Shown: positions 1-6,900 of the stretch, piece after piece | How positions within the stretch are numbered: the stretch's first letter is position 1 | Layout: each line of letters begins with the position of its first letter | From: Klenkia sp. | GTDB lineage: Bacteria; Actinomycetota; Actinomycetes; Mycobacteriales; Geodermatophilaceae | Length of the DNA: 7,009 nt | Assembly: GCA_025966215.1 (NCBI GenBank) | Contig: JAOPVM010000026.1 | Coordinates: 1-7,009, forward strand | Reading direction: 5' to 3' | Made by a program: the position numbers and the translations under genes | The notes under the pieces: model-generated | What the model saw: the letters and a program-made list of their open reading frames with translations, nothing else | Database searches by the model: none | Told to the model about the DNA's origin: nothing

Positions 1-105
1 CTGGCAGTGACGGCGGCGTCGGCCGCCGAGGTGCGCGCGGTGTCGTGGCGGGTGCTGGCCGGCCGGACACCGGTCACCAGCGCCACCCCCGGCCTCACCG
101 GCTGA
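1..105 (+). CDS. C-terminal end of an unidentified protein (5' part outside window)
   Basis: The first reading frame is open from base 1 to a TGA at 103-105 and encodes the last 34 residues of a protein, ending in PGLTG. Of these 34 codons, 32 end in G or C, which fits genuine coding sequence in this genome; the frame beginning at base 3 is visibly less biased. The peptide is Ala/Val/Thr-rich with no recognisable motif, so I cannot name the family. Its stop codon overlaps a strong Shine-Dalgarno-like GAGGAGG (104-110), which suggests it is the upstream neighbour, and perhaps operon partner, of the Nramp-like transporter. It could also be an unrelated gene that simply ends here. Confidence 0.5.
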   Translation: MAVTAASAAEVRAVSWRVLAGRTPVTSATPGLTG

Positions 106-110
106 GGAGG
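104..110 (+). promoter_or_regulatory. Shine-Dalgarno-like site GAGGAGG before the transporter gene
   Basis: GAGGAGG is a near-perfect ribosome binding site and overlaps the TGA of the upstream frame. No ATG or GTG lies at normal distance: the nearest GTG codons are at 129 and 131, about 18-20 nt away, while a CTG lies at 116, five nt downstream. The mismatch between a strong site and a missing start is part of the case for a disrupted 5' end of the transporter gene. Confidence 0.5.
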
Positions 111-128
111 CCGACCTGCGGGTCGGCT

Positions 129-1520
129 GTGTGCCCCCGAGCTGCGGCGCCGCTTCGCCGTCGCGGCCGCCGAGGTGGGCGCACGGTGCTCGGCCCCGGC
201 GTCATCGGCGCCGGCATCGGGCTGGCGTCGGGTGAGTTCGTGCTCTACCCCTACATCGCCAGCGAGGTCGGGCTGTCGTTCCTCTGGGCGGCGTTCGTGG
301 GGGTGACCCTGCAGCTGTTCCTCAACATGGAGATCGAGCGCTACACGCTGGCCACCGGGGAGACCGCGCTGACCGGGTTCTCCCGGCTCTGGCGGCACTG
401 GGGCCTGGTGTACGCGCTGCTGACGCTCCTGGCCAACCTGTGGCCGGGGTGGGCGACCAGCTCGGCCACGGTGCTGACCTACGCCGTGGGCGGCGGCGAC
501 GTCACGCTCATCGCGCTGCTCATGCTGGCCTCGATCGGGCTGGTGCTGACGCTCTCCCCGGTGGTCTACACCGCGGTGGAGCGGATCGAGTTCGTCAAGG
601 TCGGCGCGGTGCTGGCCTTCATCGTGATCGCCTTCATCGCGGTGGTGGGCGCCGACGACGTCGCCGAGACCCGGCGGGTGGTGACCGACGTCGGGTCGGT
701 GCCCGGCCAGCTCGGCCTGGCCCTGGTGCTCGGAGCGCTGGCCTTCGCCGGTGGCGGCGGCGGGCAGAACCTGGTGCAGAGCAACTGGATCCGGGACAAG
801 GGCTTCGGCATGGGCGCCCGGATCCCGCGGCTGGTCTCCCCGGTCACCGGGGAGGACCAGGCCGAGCCCTCGACCGGGTTCCTGTTCCCGGCCACCCCGG
901 ACAACCTGCGCCGGTGGAAGGGCTGGTGGCGGGTCGCCAACACCGAGCAGATGGTCAGCTTCTGGTTCCTGACCTGGCTGACCATCTCGGCCACCTCGGT
1001 CATCGCCTACGCCACGGTCTTCGGCCGGGACACCCCGGGCAACGACATCAGCTTCCTGCAGGTCGAGGGCCAGGTGCTGGCCGACACCGTGGGCCGCTGG
1101 TTCGGCACGTTCTTCTGGTGGATCGGCGCGGTCTCGCTCTACGCCGCGGCGCTGGGCATCTGCGACTACACCGCCCGGCTGGTCGCCGACACCGTCAAGG
1201 TCAACCACCTGGCCCGCTCCGAGCGCTGGAGCGAGAGCCCCATCTACTCCGTGGTCGTCTGGGGCCTGCTCGTCGTGGGCGCGGGCGTGCTGCTGTCCGG
1301 GTTCGACCAGCCGCTGGTGCTGCTGGTGATCAGCTCGGTGGTCGGCGGGTTCATGATGTTCGTCTACTCGATCCTGCTGATCAGGCTCAACCGCACGGCG
1401 CTGCCGACGGCCATCCGGGTGCGTGGCTACCGGCTGGTCGTCCTGGTGCTGGCCGTGCTGGTCTTCGGCGGGATCTCCGCGGTCATCATCGGCGACCAGG
1501 TGCTCAACCCTGGGGGCTGA
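129..1520 (+). CDS. Nramp (SLC11)-related membrane transporter, non-canonical; 5' end uncertain
   Basis: Multi-pass inner-membrane protein, 463 residues from the GTG used here, with about 11 hydrophobic helices as in the Nramp/SLC11 fold. Family members usually import Mn2+ or Fe2+ with protons. The first helix begins GPGVIGAGIG (about residues 22-31) and runs into LASGEFVLYPY; the sixth carries AGGGGGQNLVQSNW (about 207-220). Canonical Nramps have DPGN in helix 1 and MPH in helix 6; neither is present, so the substrate may not be a transition metal. A long hydrophilic loop rich in Trp/Arg follows helix 6. The start is unsure: GTG at 45, 129 and 186 are all in frame, and codon bias suggests the native N-terminus may lie in another frame (see findings). 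The 186 start would still keep helix 1. The 3' end overlaps the convergent PBP gene by 17 bp. Family assignment is fairly sure; substrate is unknown. Confidence 0.82.
   Translation: MCPRAAAPLRRRGRRGGRTVLGPGVIGAGIGLASGEFVLYPYIASEVGLSFLWAAFVGVTLQLFLNMEIERYTLATGETALTGFSRLWRHWGLVYALLTLLANLWPGWATSSATVLTYAVGGGDVTLIALLMLASIGLVLTLSPVVYTAVERIEFVKVGAVLAFIVIAFIAVVGADDVAETRRVVTDVGSVPGQLGLALVLGALAFAGGGGGQNLVQSNWIRDKGFGMGARIPRLVSPVTGEDQAEPSTGFLFPATPDNLRRWKGWWRVANTEQMVSFWFLTWLTISATSVIAYATVFGRDTPGNDISFLQVEGQVLADTVGRWFGTFFWWIGAVSLYAAALGICDYTARLVADTVKVNHLARSERWSESPIYSVVVWGLLVVGAGVLLSGFDQPLVLLVISSVVGGFMMFVYSILLIRLNRTALPTAIRVRGYRLVVLVLAVLVFGGISAVIIGDQVLNPGG
1504..1520. other. Convergent tail-to-tail overlap of transporter and PBP genes
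   Basis: The minus-strand PBP stop (TGA, complement of 1504-1506) lies inside the last codons of the plus-strand transporter, whose TGA is at 1518-1520. The two genes share 17 bp and leave no room for an intergenic terminator; I see no hairpin followed by a T-run on either strand around it. Confidence 0.9.
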
Positions 1521-3441
1521 GGCCGGAGAGGAAGGCGTCGGCGACGCCCACCGCGACGCTGCTGGACTGCCCGGCCTCGACCAGGACGGCGAAGGCCAGG
1601 TCGCCCTGGGGGCCGCCGAGCTGGTAGCCGACGAACCAGCCGTGCGAGTCCGGCGGGGTGGTGGTGCCGAACTCCGCCGTCCCGGTCTTGCCGTAGACCT
1701 CGCCCTGGTCGGCCAGCGCGGTGGCGGTGCCGGTCAGCACCACCTGGCGCATCATCGGCCGCAGCTGGTCGAGCACGGCCTGCCCGGGACCCGCCGGGGC
1801 GCTGCCGGCCGGTTCCGCGCCCACCACCTCGACGGGAGCTGCCGGGGTGCCGCTGGCGATGCCGGCGGCGACCAACGCCATCTGCGCCGGGCTCATCAGC
1901 ACCTCGCCCTGCCCGATCGCATCGGCGGCCTTGGTCGTGCCGGTGCTGGTGGCCGGCACCGTGCCGGAGAACACCCCGACGGGCAGCTGCCAGTCGGTGC
2001 CCACGCCGTAGGAGGCCGCCGCGGCCGAGAGAGCGTCGTCGGGCAGGGTCAGGCCCTGCTGGATGAAGGTGGTGTTGCAGGACTGCGCGAAGGCCTGGGT
2101 GAAGGGCACCGTGCCCAGGTCGAACTGGTCCTCGTTCTCGAACTCCCGGCCGTCGACGACCGTGGTGCCGGGGCAGGCGACCGCCGTGTCGGGGGTGACC
2201 GTGCCGGCCGAGAGCAGCGCCGTGGCGGTCATCGTCTTCATGCTGGACCCGGGCGGGAACTGACCCGCCAGGGCGTTCGCCGCTGTGGCCGCCTCGTTGG
2301 AGCTGACAGCGACGACCTCCCCGGTGCCCGGCCGGATCACGACGACGTGGGTGGCCAGCGCCTGGCCGGCGACCGCCGCGTCGGCGGCGTTCTGCACGGC
2401 GGGGACCAACGGTGTCTGCACCGGGGTGCCGGGGACCGGGTCGAGGGTGTCCACGACCCGGCCGGTGTCGCCGGTGGCGGTGTCCAGGCTGATCACCGCG
2501 ACGGTGAACCCCGCCGTCCCGGTGAGCTGCTCCTGGTACGCGCGCTGCAGGCCGGAGAGCCCCAGCTGGTCGCCCTCGGCGTACAGCGGCTGGTCGTCGT
2601 CACCGGTGGTCTCCTCGAGCACCTCGGCGGTGGCTGCACCCACCCGACCCAGCAGGGCGGCGCCGAAGCGCGGGCTGGGGGCCAGCAGCCGGGTGTCGGT
2701 GGGGAAGACCGCGCCGGGCAGGTCGAACACCTGGGCGCGGATCGCCTCGAAGTCCGGGCGGCGCAGGGTGATGACCGGGACGAACTGCCCGCTGGGGGCG
2801 GCCTGCACGTCGGCGGCGATCTCCTCAGCGCTCACCCCGGTGGCCGCCGAGAGCGCAGCGGCCAGCGCGGGCAGGTCGGTGACCTGGGCGGTGTCGACGC
2901 CGACGGTGACCACCTCGGTGGGGGTGAACAGCGGCGCACCGGTGGCGTCGGTGATCGCGGCCCGGTCGGGCAGGGTGCGGGTGAGCTGCAGGTGCTGGCC
3001 CTCGGCGAGCTCGGGGTGCACCAGCGTGGGCTCGGCCGTCACGGTCCAGCCGTCGGCGTCGCCGTCCCGGGTGAGGTCCAGGGTGGCCTGGTAGGTCCAG
3101 TCCGGGGCCGCGGCCAGGTCCCAGGTGGCCGTCCAGGTCGCGGTGGCCGTGGCGCCCTCGTCGGTGTCCACGGCGACGTCACCGAGATCGGCGGTGAGCG
3201 TGGCACCGGGCAGGTCGGTGGCGGTCTGGTCGAGCAGGGTCGCGGCGAGAGCCTCGTCGTCGGTGCGGGCCGCTGCCCCCTCGGTGTCACCGCCGGACCA
3301 GTCGGCCAGGAACGCCTGGGCGCTGTCGCGCACCTGGTCGGTGGGATCGGCCGAGGTGCAGGCGCTGAGCACCGGCCCGGCCAGCACCGCCGTCGTCACC
3401 AGCAGGACCGTTCCCCGGCGTCCACCCCGTCGCAACAGCAC
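1504..3441 (-). CDS. Penicillin-binding lipoprotein, class B (PBP2a/MecA-type D,D-transpeptidase)
   Basis: A 645-residue D,D-transpeptidase that would cross-link peptidoglycan outside the membrane and be acylated by beta-lactams. The N-terminus is a lipoprotein signal: basic start (LLRRGGRR), hydrophobic stretch, and lipobox LSA-C with the lipidated Cys at 28. Next comes an NTF2-like, MecA_N-type domain (about 34-146), then a PBP dimerisation/linker region (about 153-310), then the transpeptidase domain (about 345-640). All three catalytic motifs are present: SxxK as SSMK (399-402, nucleophile Ser399), SxN as SCN (454-456) and KTG (585-587). The architecture and locus match M. tuberculosis Rv2864c (PBP-lipo), from memory. 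The GTG at 3441 is the start that gives a good signal peptide; I see no strong Shine-Dalgarno. It lies 30 nt after the GNAT stop and is likely co-transcribed. A regulatory or resistance role cannot be read from sequence. Confidence 0.95.
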   Translation of the reverse strand: MLLRRGGRRGTVLLVTTAVLAGPVLSACTSADPTDQVRDSAQAFLADWSGGDTEGAAARTDDEALAATLLDQTATDLPGATLTADLGDVAVDTDEGATATATWTATWDLAAAPDWTYQATLDLTRDGDADGWTVTAEPTLVHPELAEGQHLQLTRTLPDRAAITDATGAPLFTPTEVVTVGVDTAQVTDLPALAAALSAATGVSAEEIAADVQAAPSGQFVPVITLRRPDFEAIRAQVFDLPGAVFPTDTRLLAPSPRFGAALLGRVGAATAEVLEETTGDDDQPLYAEGDQLGLSGLQRAYQEQLTGTAGFTVAVISLDTATGDTGRVVDTLDPVPGTPVQTPLVPAVQNAADAAVAGQALATHVVVIRPGTGEVVAVSSNEAATAANALAGQFPPGSSMKTMTATALLSAGTVTPDTAVACPGTTVVDGREFENEDQFDLGTVPFTQAFAQSCNTTFIQQGLTLPDDALSAAAASYGVGTDWQLPVGVFSGTVPATSTGTTKAADAIGQGEVLMSPAQMALVAAGIASGTPAAPVEVVGAEPAGSAPAGPGQAVLDQLRPMMRQVVLTGTATALADQGEVYGKTGTAEFGTTTPPDSHGWFVGYQLGGPQGDLAFAVLVEAGQSSSVAVGVADAFLSGLSPQG

Positions 3442-3471
3442 ACCGGCACTGTGGCAGACCGGTACGACGAT

Positions 3472-4323
3472 TCAGAACAGGACGGAGGAGTACGTGCCGA
3501 CGTCCCGGAAGCCGACCTTGGCGTAGGCCGCCCGGGCGCCGGCGTTGAAGTCGTTGACGTACAGGCTCACCACCGGCGCGATGGCGCGGCGGGCGTACTC
3601 CACGACCGCCGCCGTCCCGGCCTGGCCGATGCCGCGGCCCCGGTGCCGGGGCGCCACCCAGACGCCCTGCACCTGGCAGGCCGCGCGGGACACCGCGCCG
3701 ATCTCGGCCTTGAAGACGACCTCGCCGAACTCGATCCAGGCCAGTGACTGCCCGGCCCGGACCAACTCGGTGACCCGGGCCCGGTAGCCCGCGCCACCGT
3801 CGACCCGCAGCGGGCTGACGCCCACCTCCTCGGTGAACATGGCGATCGCCGCCGGCAGCAGGGTCTCCAGCTGCTGCAGGCGGACCGGCTGCACCCGGGG
3901 CTCGGCAGGCACCAGCGGCGGGCCGTCGATGGCCAGCAGCGGCTGGCAGGCGCGGACGTCGCGGGCCGGGCCCCAGTGCGGTCGCAGCCGCTCCCACAAC
4001 GGGTTCACCGCCTGCGCCGGACCCACGATGGTGGAACACCGGCGGCCGCCACGACGGGCCCGGTCGGCGAAGGCCCGGGCCGCCTCGAGCTCGGCACCGG
4101 GACGGGTGAACGGGATGAGGTTCGCCCCGGCCAGGCAGACCGCGTCCAGCTCCGCCCCGGACCCCAGACCCCAGAGCGGGGCCCCGAGGGTCGCCGGGGC
4201 AACGCCGTGGGTCTCGATCCGGCCGGCGAGCATGCAGGCCGCGACCGGGTCGGTGGCCAGCAGGTCGCGGACGGCCCGCTCGTCGTCGGCGTCCAGCACC
4301 CGGGCCGGGAGCGCGCGCAGCAC
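3472..4323 (-). CDS. GNAT-family N-acetyltransferase with N-terminal DUF4081-type domain
   Basis: A cytoplasmic protein of 283 residues, probably transferring an acetyl group from acetyl-CoA to an amine; the acceptor is unknown. The C-terminal half is a GNAT fold: a beta strand leading to the CoA pyrophosphate loop GVWVAPRHRGRGIG (220-233, R/Q-x-x-G-x-G as Arg228, Gly231, Gly233), then the last-strand motif YVNDFNAGARAAYAKVGF (255-272), with the Asn and Tyr typical of the family. The N-terminal half (about 10-130) resembles the DUF4081 region of the actinobacterial Rv2867c group, which sits directly after gcpE in M. tuberculosis. The GTG start is supported by GGGGGAG eight nt upstream. The gene follows ispG by 25 nt and precedes the PBP gene by 30 nt. 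The family call is firm; physiological role is not known to me. Confidence 0.92.
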   Translation of the reverse strand: MLRALPARVLDADDERAVRDLLATDPVAACMLAGRIETHGVAPATLGAPLWGLGSGAELDAVCLAGANLIPFTRPGAELEAARAFADRARRGGRRCSTIVGPAQAVNPLWERLRPHWGPARDVRACQPLLAIDGPPLVPAEPRVQPVRLQQLETLLPAAIAMFTEEVGVSPLRVDGGAGYRARVTELVRAGQSLAWIEFGEVVFKAEIGAVSRAACQVQGVWVAPRHRGRGIGQAGTAAVVEYARRAIAPVVSLYVNDFNAGARAAYAKVGFRDVGTYSSVLF

Positions 4324-4331
4324 CGCCGTGG

Positions 4332-4338
4332 CTCCCCC
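4332..4338 (-). promoter_or_regulatory. Ribosome binding site of the GNAT gene
   Basis: Read on the minus strand the site is GGGGGAG, eight nt before the GTG at 4323. No other ATG, GTG or TTG lies in frame between the ispG stop and this GTG, so the site decides the start. Confidence 0.6.
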
Positions 4339-4348
4339 GCCTACGGGG

Positions 4349-5503
4349 TCAGGAGACGCTGACGACGGGCGCGCCGGAGGCCACGCCGTCGTCGGCCTGC
4401 TGCTCGGCGATCCGGAAGGCCTCCTCGATGAGGGTCTCCACGATCATCGACTCGGGGACGGTCTTGACCACCTCGCCCTTGACGAAGATCTGGCCCTTGC
4501 CGTTGCCGGAGGCCACCCCGAGGTCGGCCTCGCGGGCCTCGCCCGGGCCGTTGACGACGCAGCCCATCACGGCCACGCGCAGCGGGATCTCCATGCCCTC
4601 CAGGCCCGCGGTGACCTCGTCGGCGAGCTTGTAGACGTCGACCTGTGCGCGCCCGCAGGACGGACAGGACACGATCTCCAGGCCGCGCTGCTTGAGGTTG
4701 AGCGACTCCAGGATCTGCAGCCCGACCTTGACCTCCTCGACCGGCGGGGCCGAGAGGGAGACGCGGATCGTGTCGCCGATCCCCTGGGACAGCAGCGCGC
4801 CGAAGGCCACGGCGGACTTGATCGTGCCCTGGAACTGCGGGCCGGCCTCGGTCACGCCCAGGTGCAGCGGGTAGTCGCACTGCTGGGCGAGCAGCTCGTA
4901 GGCACGCACCATCACGACCGGGTCGTTGTGCTTGACCGAGATCTTGATGTCCCGGAAGTCGTGCTCCTCGAACAGCGAGCACTCCCACAGCGCGGACTCC
5001 ACCAGCGCCTCGGGGGTGGCCTTGCCGTACTTGGCCAGCAGCCGCTTGTCCAGCGAGCCGGCGTTGACCCCGATCCGGATCGGGGTGCCGTGCTCCTTGG
5101 CCGCCTTGGCGATGTCGCCGACCTTGTCGTCGAACTTCTTGATGTTGCCCGGGTTGACCCGGACGGCGGCACAGCCGGCCTCGATCGCGGCGAAGACGTA
5201 CCGCGGCTGGAAGTGGATGTCGGCGATGACCGGGATCTGCGACTTCTTGGCGATGACCGCGAGCGCCTCGGCGTCGTCGGTGTCGGGCACCGCGACCCGC
5301 ACGATCTGACAGCCCGAGGCGGTGAGCTCGGCGATCTGCTGGAGCGTGGCGTTGACGTCGGCGGTCTTGGTGGTGCACATCGACTGGACGCTGACGGGTG
5401 AGTCGCTGCCGACCCCGACCCCGCCCACGTCGAGCTGACGGGTCTTCCGACGGGGAGCGAGCACCGGCGGAGGAGGGGTGGGCATGCCCAGGCTGACTGT
5501 CAC
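4349..5503 (-). CDS. ispG: 4-hydroxy-3-methylbut-2-enyl diphosphate synthase (flavodoxin/ferredoxin), IspG/GcpE
   Basis: Penultimate enzyme of the MEP pathway: a [4Fe-4S] protein that reductively opens MEcPP to HMBPP in the cytoplasm, the precursor of IPP and DMAPP. The protein is 384 residues, close to the mycobacterial length. An N-terminal TIM-barrel carries conserved blocks such as VQSMCTTKT (39-47), [10 protein letters not shown] (93-102), RVNPGNI (115-121) and SVKHNDP (189-195). The C-terminal cluster domain has CPSCGRAQ (Cys280, Cys283) and [10 protein letters not shown] (Cys315, Glu322); the Cys-Cys-Cys-Glu spacing equals that of the E. coli ligands. The frame stays open upstream to 5695, but that part overlaps rip1/rseP and looks non-native. 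The GTG at 5503 gives VTVSLGMP, matching the mycobacterial N-terminus as I recall it, and has a Shine-Dalgarno; an ATG six codons later is the alternative. It lies 16 nt after rip1/rseP in the same operon. Confidence 0.98.
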   Translation of the reverse strand: MTVSLGMPTPPPPVLAPRRKTRQLDVGGVGVGSDSPVSVQSMCTTKTADVNATLQQIAELTASGCQIVRVAVPDTDDAEALAVIAKKSQIPVIADIHFQPRYVFAAIEAGCAAVRVNPGNIKKFDDKVGDIAKAAKEHGTPIRIGVNAGSLDKRLLAKYGKATPEALVESALWECSLFEEHDFRDIKISVKHNDPVVMVRAYELLAQQCDYPLHLGVTEAGPQFQGTIKSAVAFGALLSQGIGDTIRVSLSAPPVEEVKVGLQILESLNLKQRGLEIVSCPSCGRAQVDVYKLADEVTAGLEGMEIPLRVAVMGCVVNGPGEAREADLGVASGNGKGQIFVKGEVVKTVPESMIVETLIEEAFRIAEQQADDGVASGAPVVSVS

Positions 5504-5513
5504 GGAGTCGATT

Positions 5514-5520
5514 CTCCTCT
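5514..5520 (-). promoter_or_regulatory. Ribosome binding site of ispG
   Basis: Minus-strand AGAGGAG, ending ten nt before the GTG at 5503. Its first base is the last base of the rip1/rseP stop codon TAA (5520-5522), as expected for translational coupling. It supports the 384-residue IspG over the longer open frame. Confidence 0.65.
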
Positions 5521-6899
5521 TACTGCAGCGTGATGGGGTTGACGAGGTCGGCCACCAGGAGCAACCCGGACAGCGCGATGAACAGTCCCGCGACCACGTA
5601 GGCCACCGGCATGAGCCGGGCGATGTCGAACGGGCCGGGGTCGGGCTTCCCGCGCACCCGGGCGACCGAGGAGCGTGCCTTCTCGTACAGGGCACCGGCC
5701 ACGTGCCCGCCGTCCAGGGGGTAGATCGGCACCAGGTTGAACAGGAACAGGACCAGGTTGACGCTGGCCAGCAGGGACAGGAAGAAGCTGAGCTTCTCCT
5801 GACCGGTGAACTCCGTCAGGGCGAACACCTCGCCGGAGATCCGGCCCACGCCGACGATGCCGATCGGGCCGTTCTCGTCGCGCTCGTCGCCCAGGAAGGC
5901 CGCGCCGAACAGCGCCGGCACCCGCTCCGGGATGCCGATCAGCCGCTCGACGGACTGGCTGACGGTGGTGGCGAAGTACCCGGGCAGCTCGCTGATCGGC
6001 TGTCGGGCGAACCCGCCGACCGGGCTGATGCCGACGTAGCCGGCGGTGATCGTGTCCTCGGCGGTCTGGTCCTCGTAGACGGTGTTCGGGATCGGTGTGA
6101 CCGTCAGGTCCTGCTCGGCGCCGTCCCGCTCGACGGTGACCTGCAGCGGCTCCCCCGGGCTGCTGCGGATGGCCTGCTGCACCGTCGTCCAGCTGTCCCA
6201 CCCGGTGGGGTCGACCTGCTGGCCGTCGATGGCGACGATCGTGTCGCCCGGGCGCAGGCCGGCCTCGGCGGCGGGGCTGGTGACCGGCACGGCGCAGTTC
6301 GCGCTGCCGGTGGTGCACTCCTGTCCGGCGTCGGCGCCGGAGGTGACGATCGGGACGTCGCAGGCGTCGTCCTGGGCCGCGGTGACGGCGTTGGCCGGGA
6401 GCACGCAGGCCGGCACGGTGCCGACCTGGGTGGTGAGCACGCTGGTGCCGATGGTGGTGAGCGTCAGGGTGAAGAACAGCACCGCCAGCACCAGGTTGTT
6501 CACCGGGCCGGCAGCCATCACGATGACCCGCTGCCACCAGGGCTTGGCGTAGAAGACCCGGCCGCCGTCGGTGGGCAGCACGTCGTTGAGGGCCTGCCCG
6601 CGCACCTCGGCGATGAAGCTGCGCATCCGGGTGGCGCGCTTGCTCTCGTGCGGCTCGGCCGGCGGGATCATCCCGACGATGCGGATGTAGCCGCCCAGCG
6701 GGATGGCCTTGACGCCGTACTCGGTCTCCCCGCGCCGCCGGGAGAACAGCGTGGGGCCGAACCCGACCATGAACTGCGGCACGCGCATGCCGAACTTCCG
6801 GGCCCAGAAGAAGTGGCCGAACTCGTGGAAGCCGATGCTGAACAGCAGTCCGACGGCGAAGGCGACGATCCCGAGGACCGTCAGGAGGAACCCGCTCAG
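5520..6899 (-). CDS. rseP: Site-2 intramembrane zinc metalloprotease, M50B family (RseP/Rip1), probable CTG start
   Basis: Polytopic membrane protease, 459 residues with the start used here. It would cut transmembrane regulators after a first protease has trimmed them; mycobacterial Rip1 acts on anti-sigma factors and PBP3. The zinc motif HEFGH is at 25-29 in helix 1. The second catalytic region [11 protein letters not shown] (388-398) gives the third zinc ligand, Asp396. Between lie AGPVNN (about 130-135) opening helix 2, an extracytoplasmic stretch with four Cys (165, 180, 195, 202), and one PDZ domain (about 205-270) with GLRPGD at 214-219. The last hydrophobic helix is around 430-452. The only ATG near the beginning, at 6788, would remove HEFGH. 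No ATG, GTG or TTG precedes the motif in frame, and CTG at 6899, with GGAGG five nt upstream, is the best start. It begins 1 nt after the dxr stop. Family assignment is very sure; the start is an inference. Confidence 0.94.
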   Translation of the reverse strand: MSGFLLTVLGIVAFAVGLLFSIGFHEFGHFFWARKFGMRVPQFMVGFGPTLFSRRRGETEYGVKAIPLGGYIRIVGMIPPAEPHESKRATRMRSFIAEVRGQALNDVLPTDGGRVFYAKPWWQRVIVMAAGPVNNLVLAVLFFTLTLTTIGTSVLTTQVGTVPACVLPANAVTAAQDDACDVPIVTSGADAGQECTTGSANCAVPVTSPAAEAGLRPGDTIVAIDGQQVDPTGWDSWTTVQQAIRSSPGEPLQVTVERDGAEQDLTVTPIPNTVYEDQTAEDTITAGYVGISPVGGFARQPISELPGYFATTVSQSVERLIGIPERVPALFGAAFLGDERDENGPIGIVGVGRISGEVFALTEFTGQEKLSFFLSLLASVNLVLFLFNLVPIYPLDGGHVAGALYEKARSSVARVRGKPDPGPFDIARLMPVAYVVAGLFIALSGLLLVADLVNPITLQ

Positions 6900-6900
6900 C

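Noticed and set aside
45..128. GTG at 45 as the transporter start
   Set aside because: It would overlap 61 bp of the upstream coding frame, has no ribosome binding site in front, and the encoded His/Arg/Pro-rich peptide looks like a shadow; retained only as an alternative.
3442..3463. Inverted repeat ACCGG-N12-CCGGT between the GNAT and PBP genes
   Set aside because: Only five base pairs in the stem, no T-run, and such short GC palindromes are expected by chance in this composition; not called as terminator or operator.
1423..3747. A 774-codon open frame on the plus strand opposite the PBP gene
   Set aside because: It is antisense to a gene with complete catalytic motifs, has a Gly/Arg/His-rich composition typical of GC-rich shadow frames, and shows no domain or credible start.
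3833..5401. A 522-codon plus-strand open frame opposite the GNAT gene and ispG
   Set aside because: Low-complexity Arg/Gly/Asp/Leu product that simply mirrors third-position GC bias of ispG and the GNAT gene.
5504..5695. N-terminal extension of IspG to a 448-residue protein
   Set aside because: The extension overlaps the well-supported end of rip1/rseP in another frame and has a shadow-like Cys/Arg/Pro/Ser composition; the GTG at 5503 has a ribosome binding site and a family-typical N-terminus.
6786..6788. ATG as start of the site-2 protease
   Set aside because: It would remove the first membrane helix and the HEFGH zinc site, which are encoded in frame immediately upstream.
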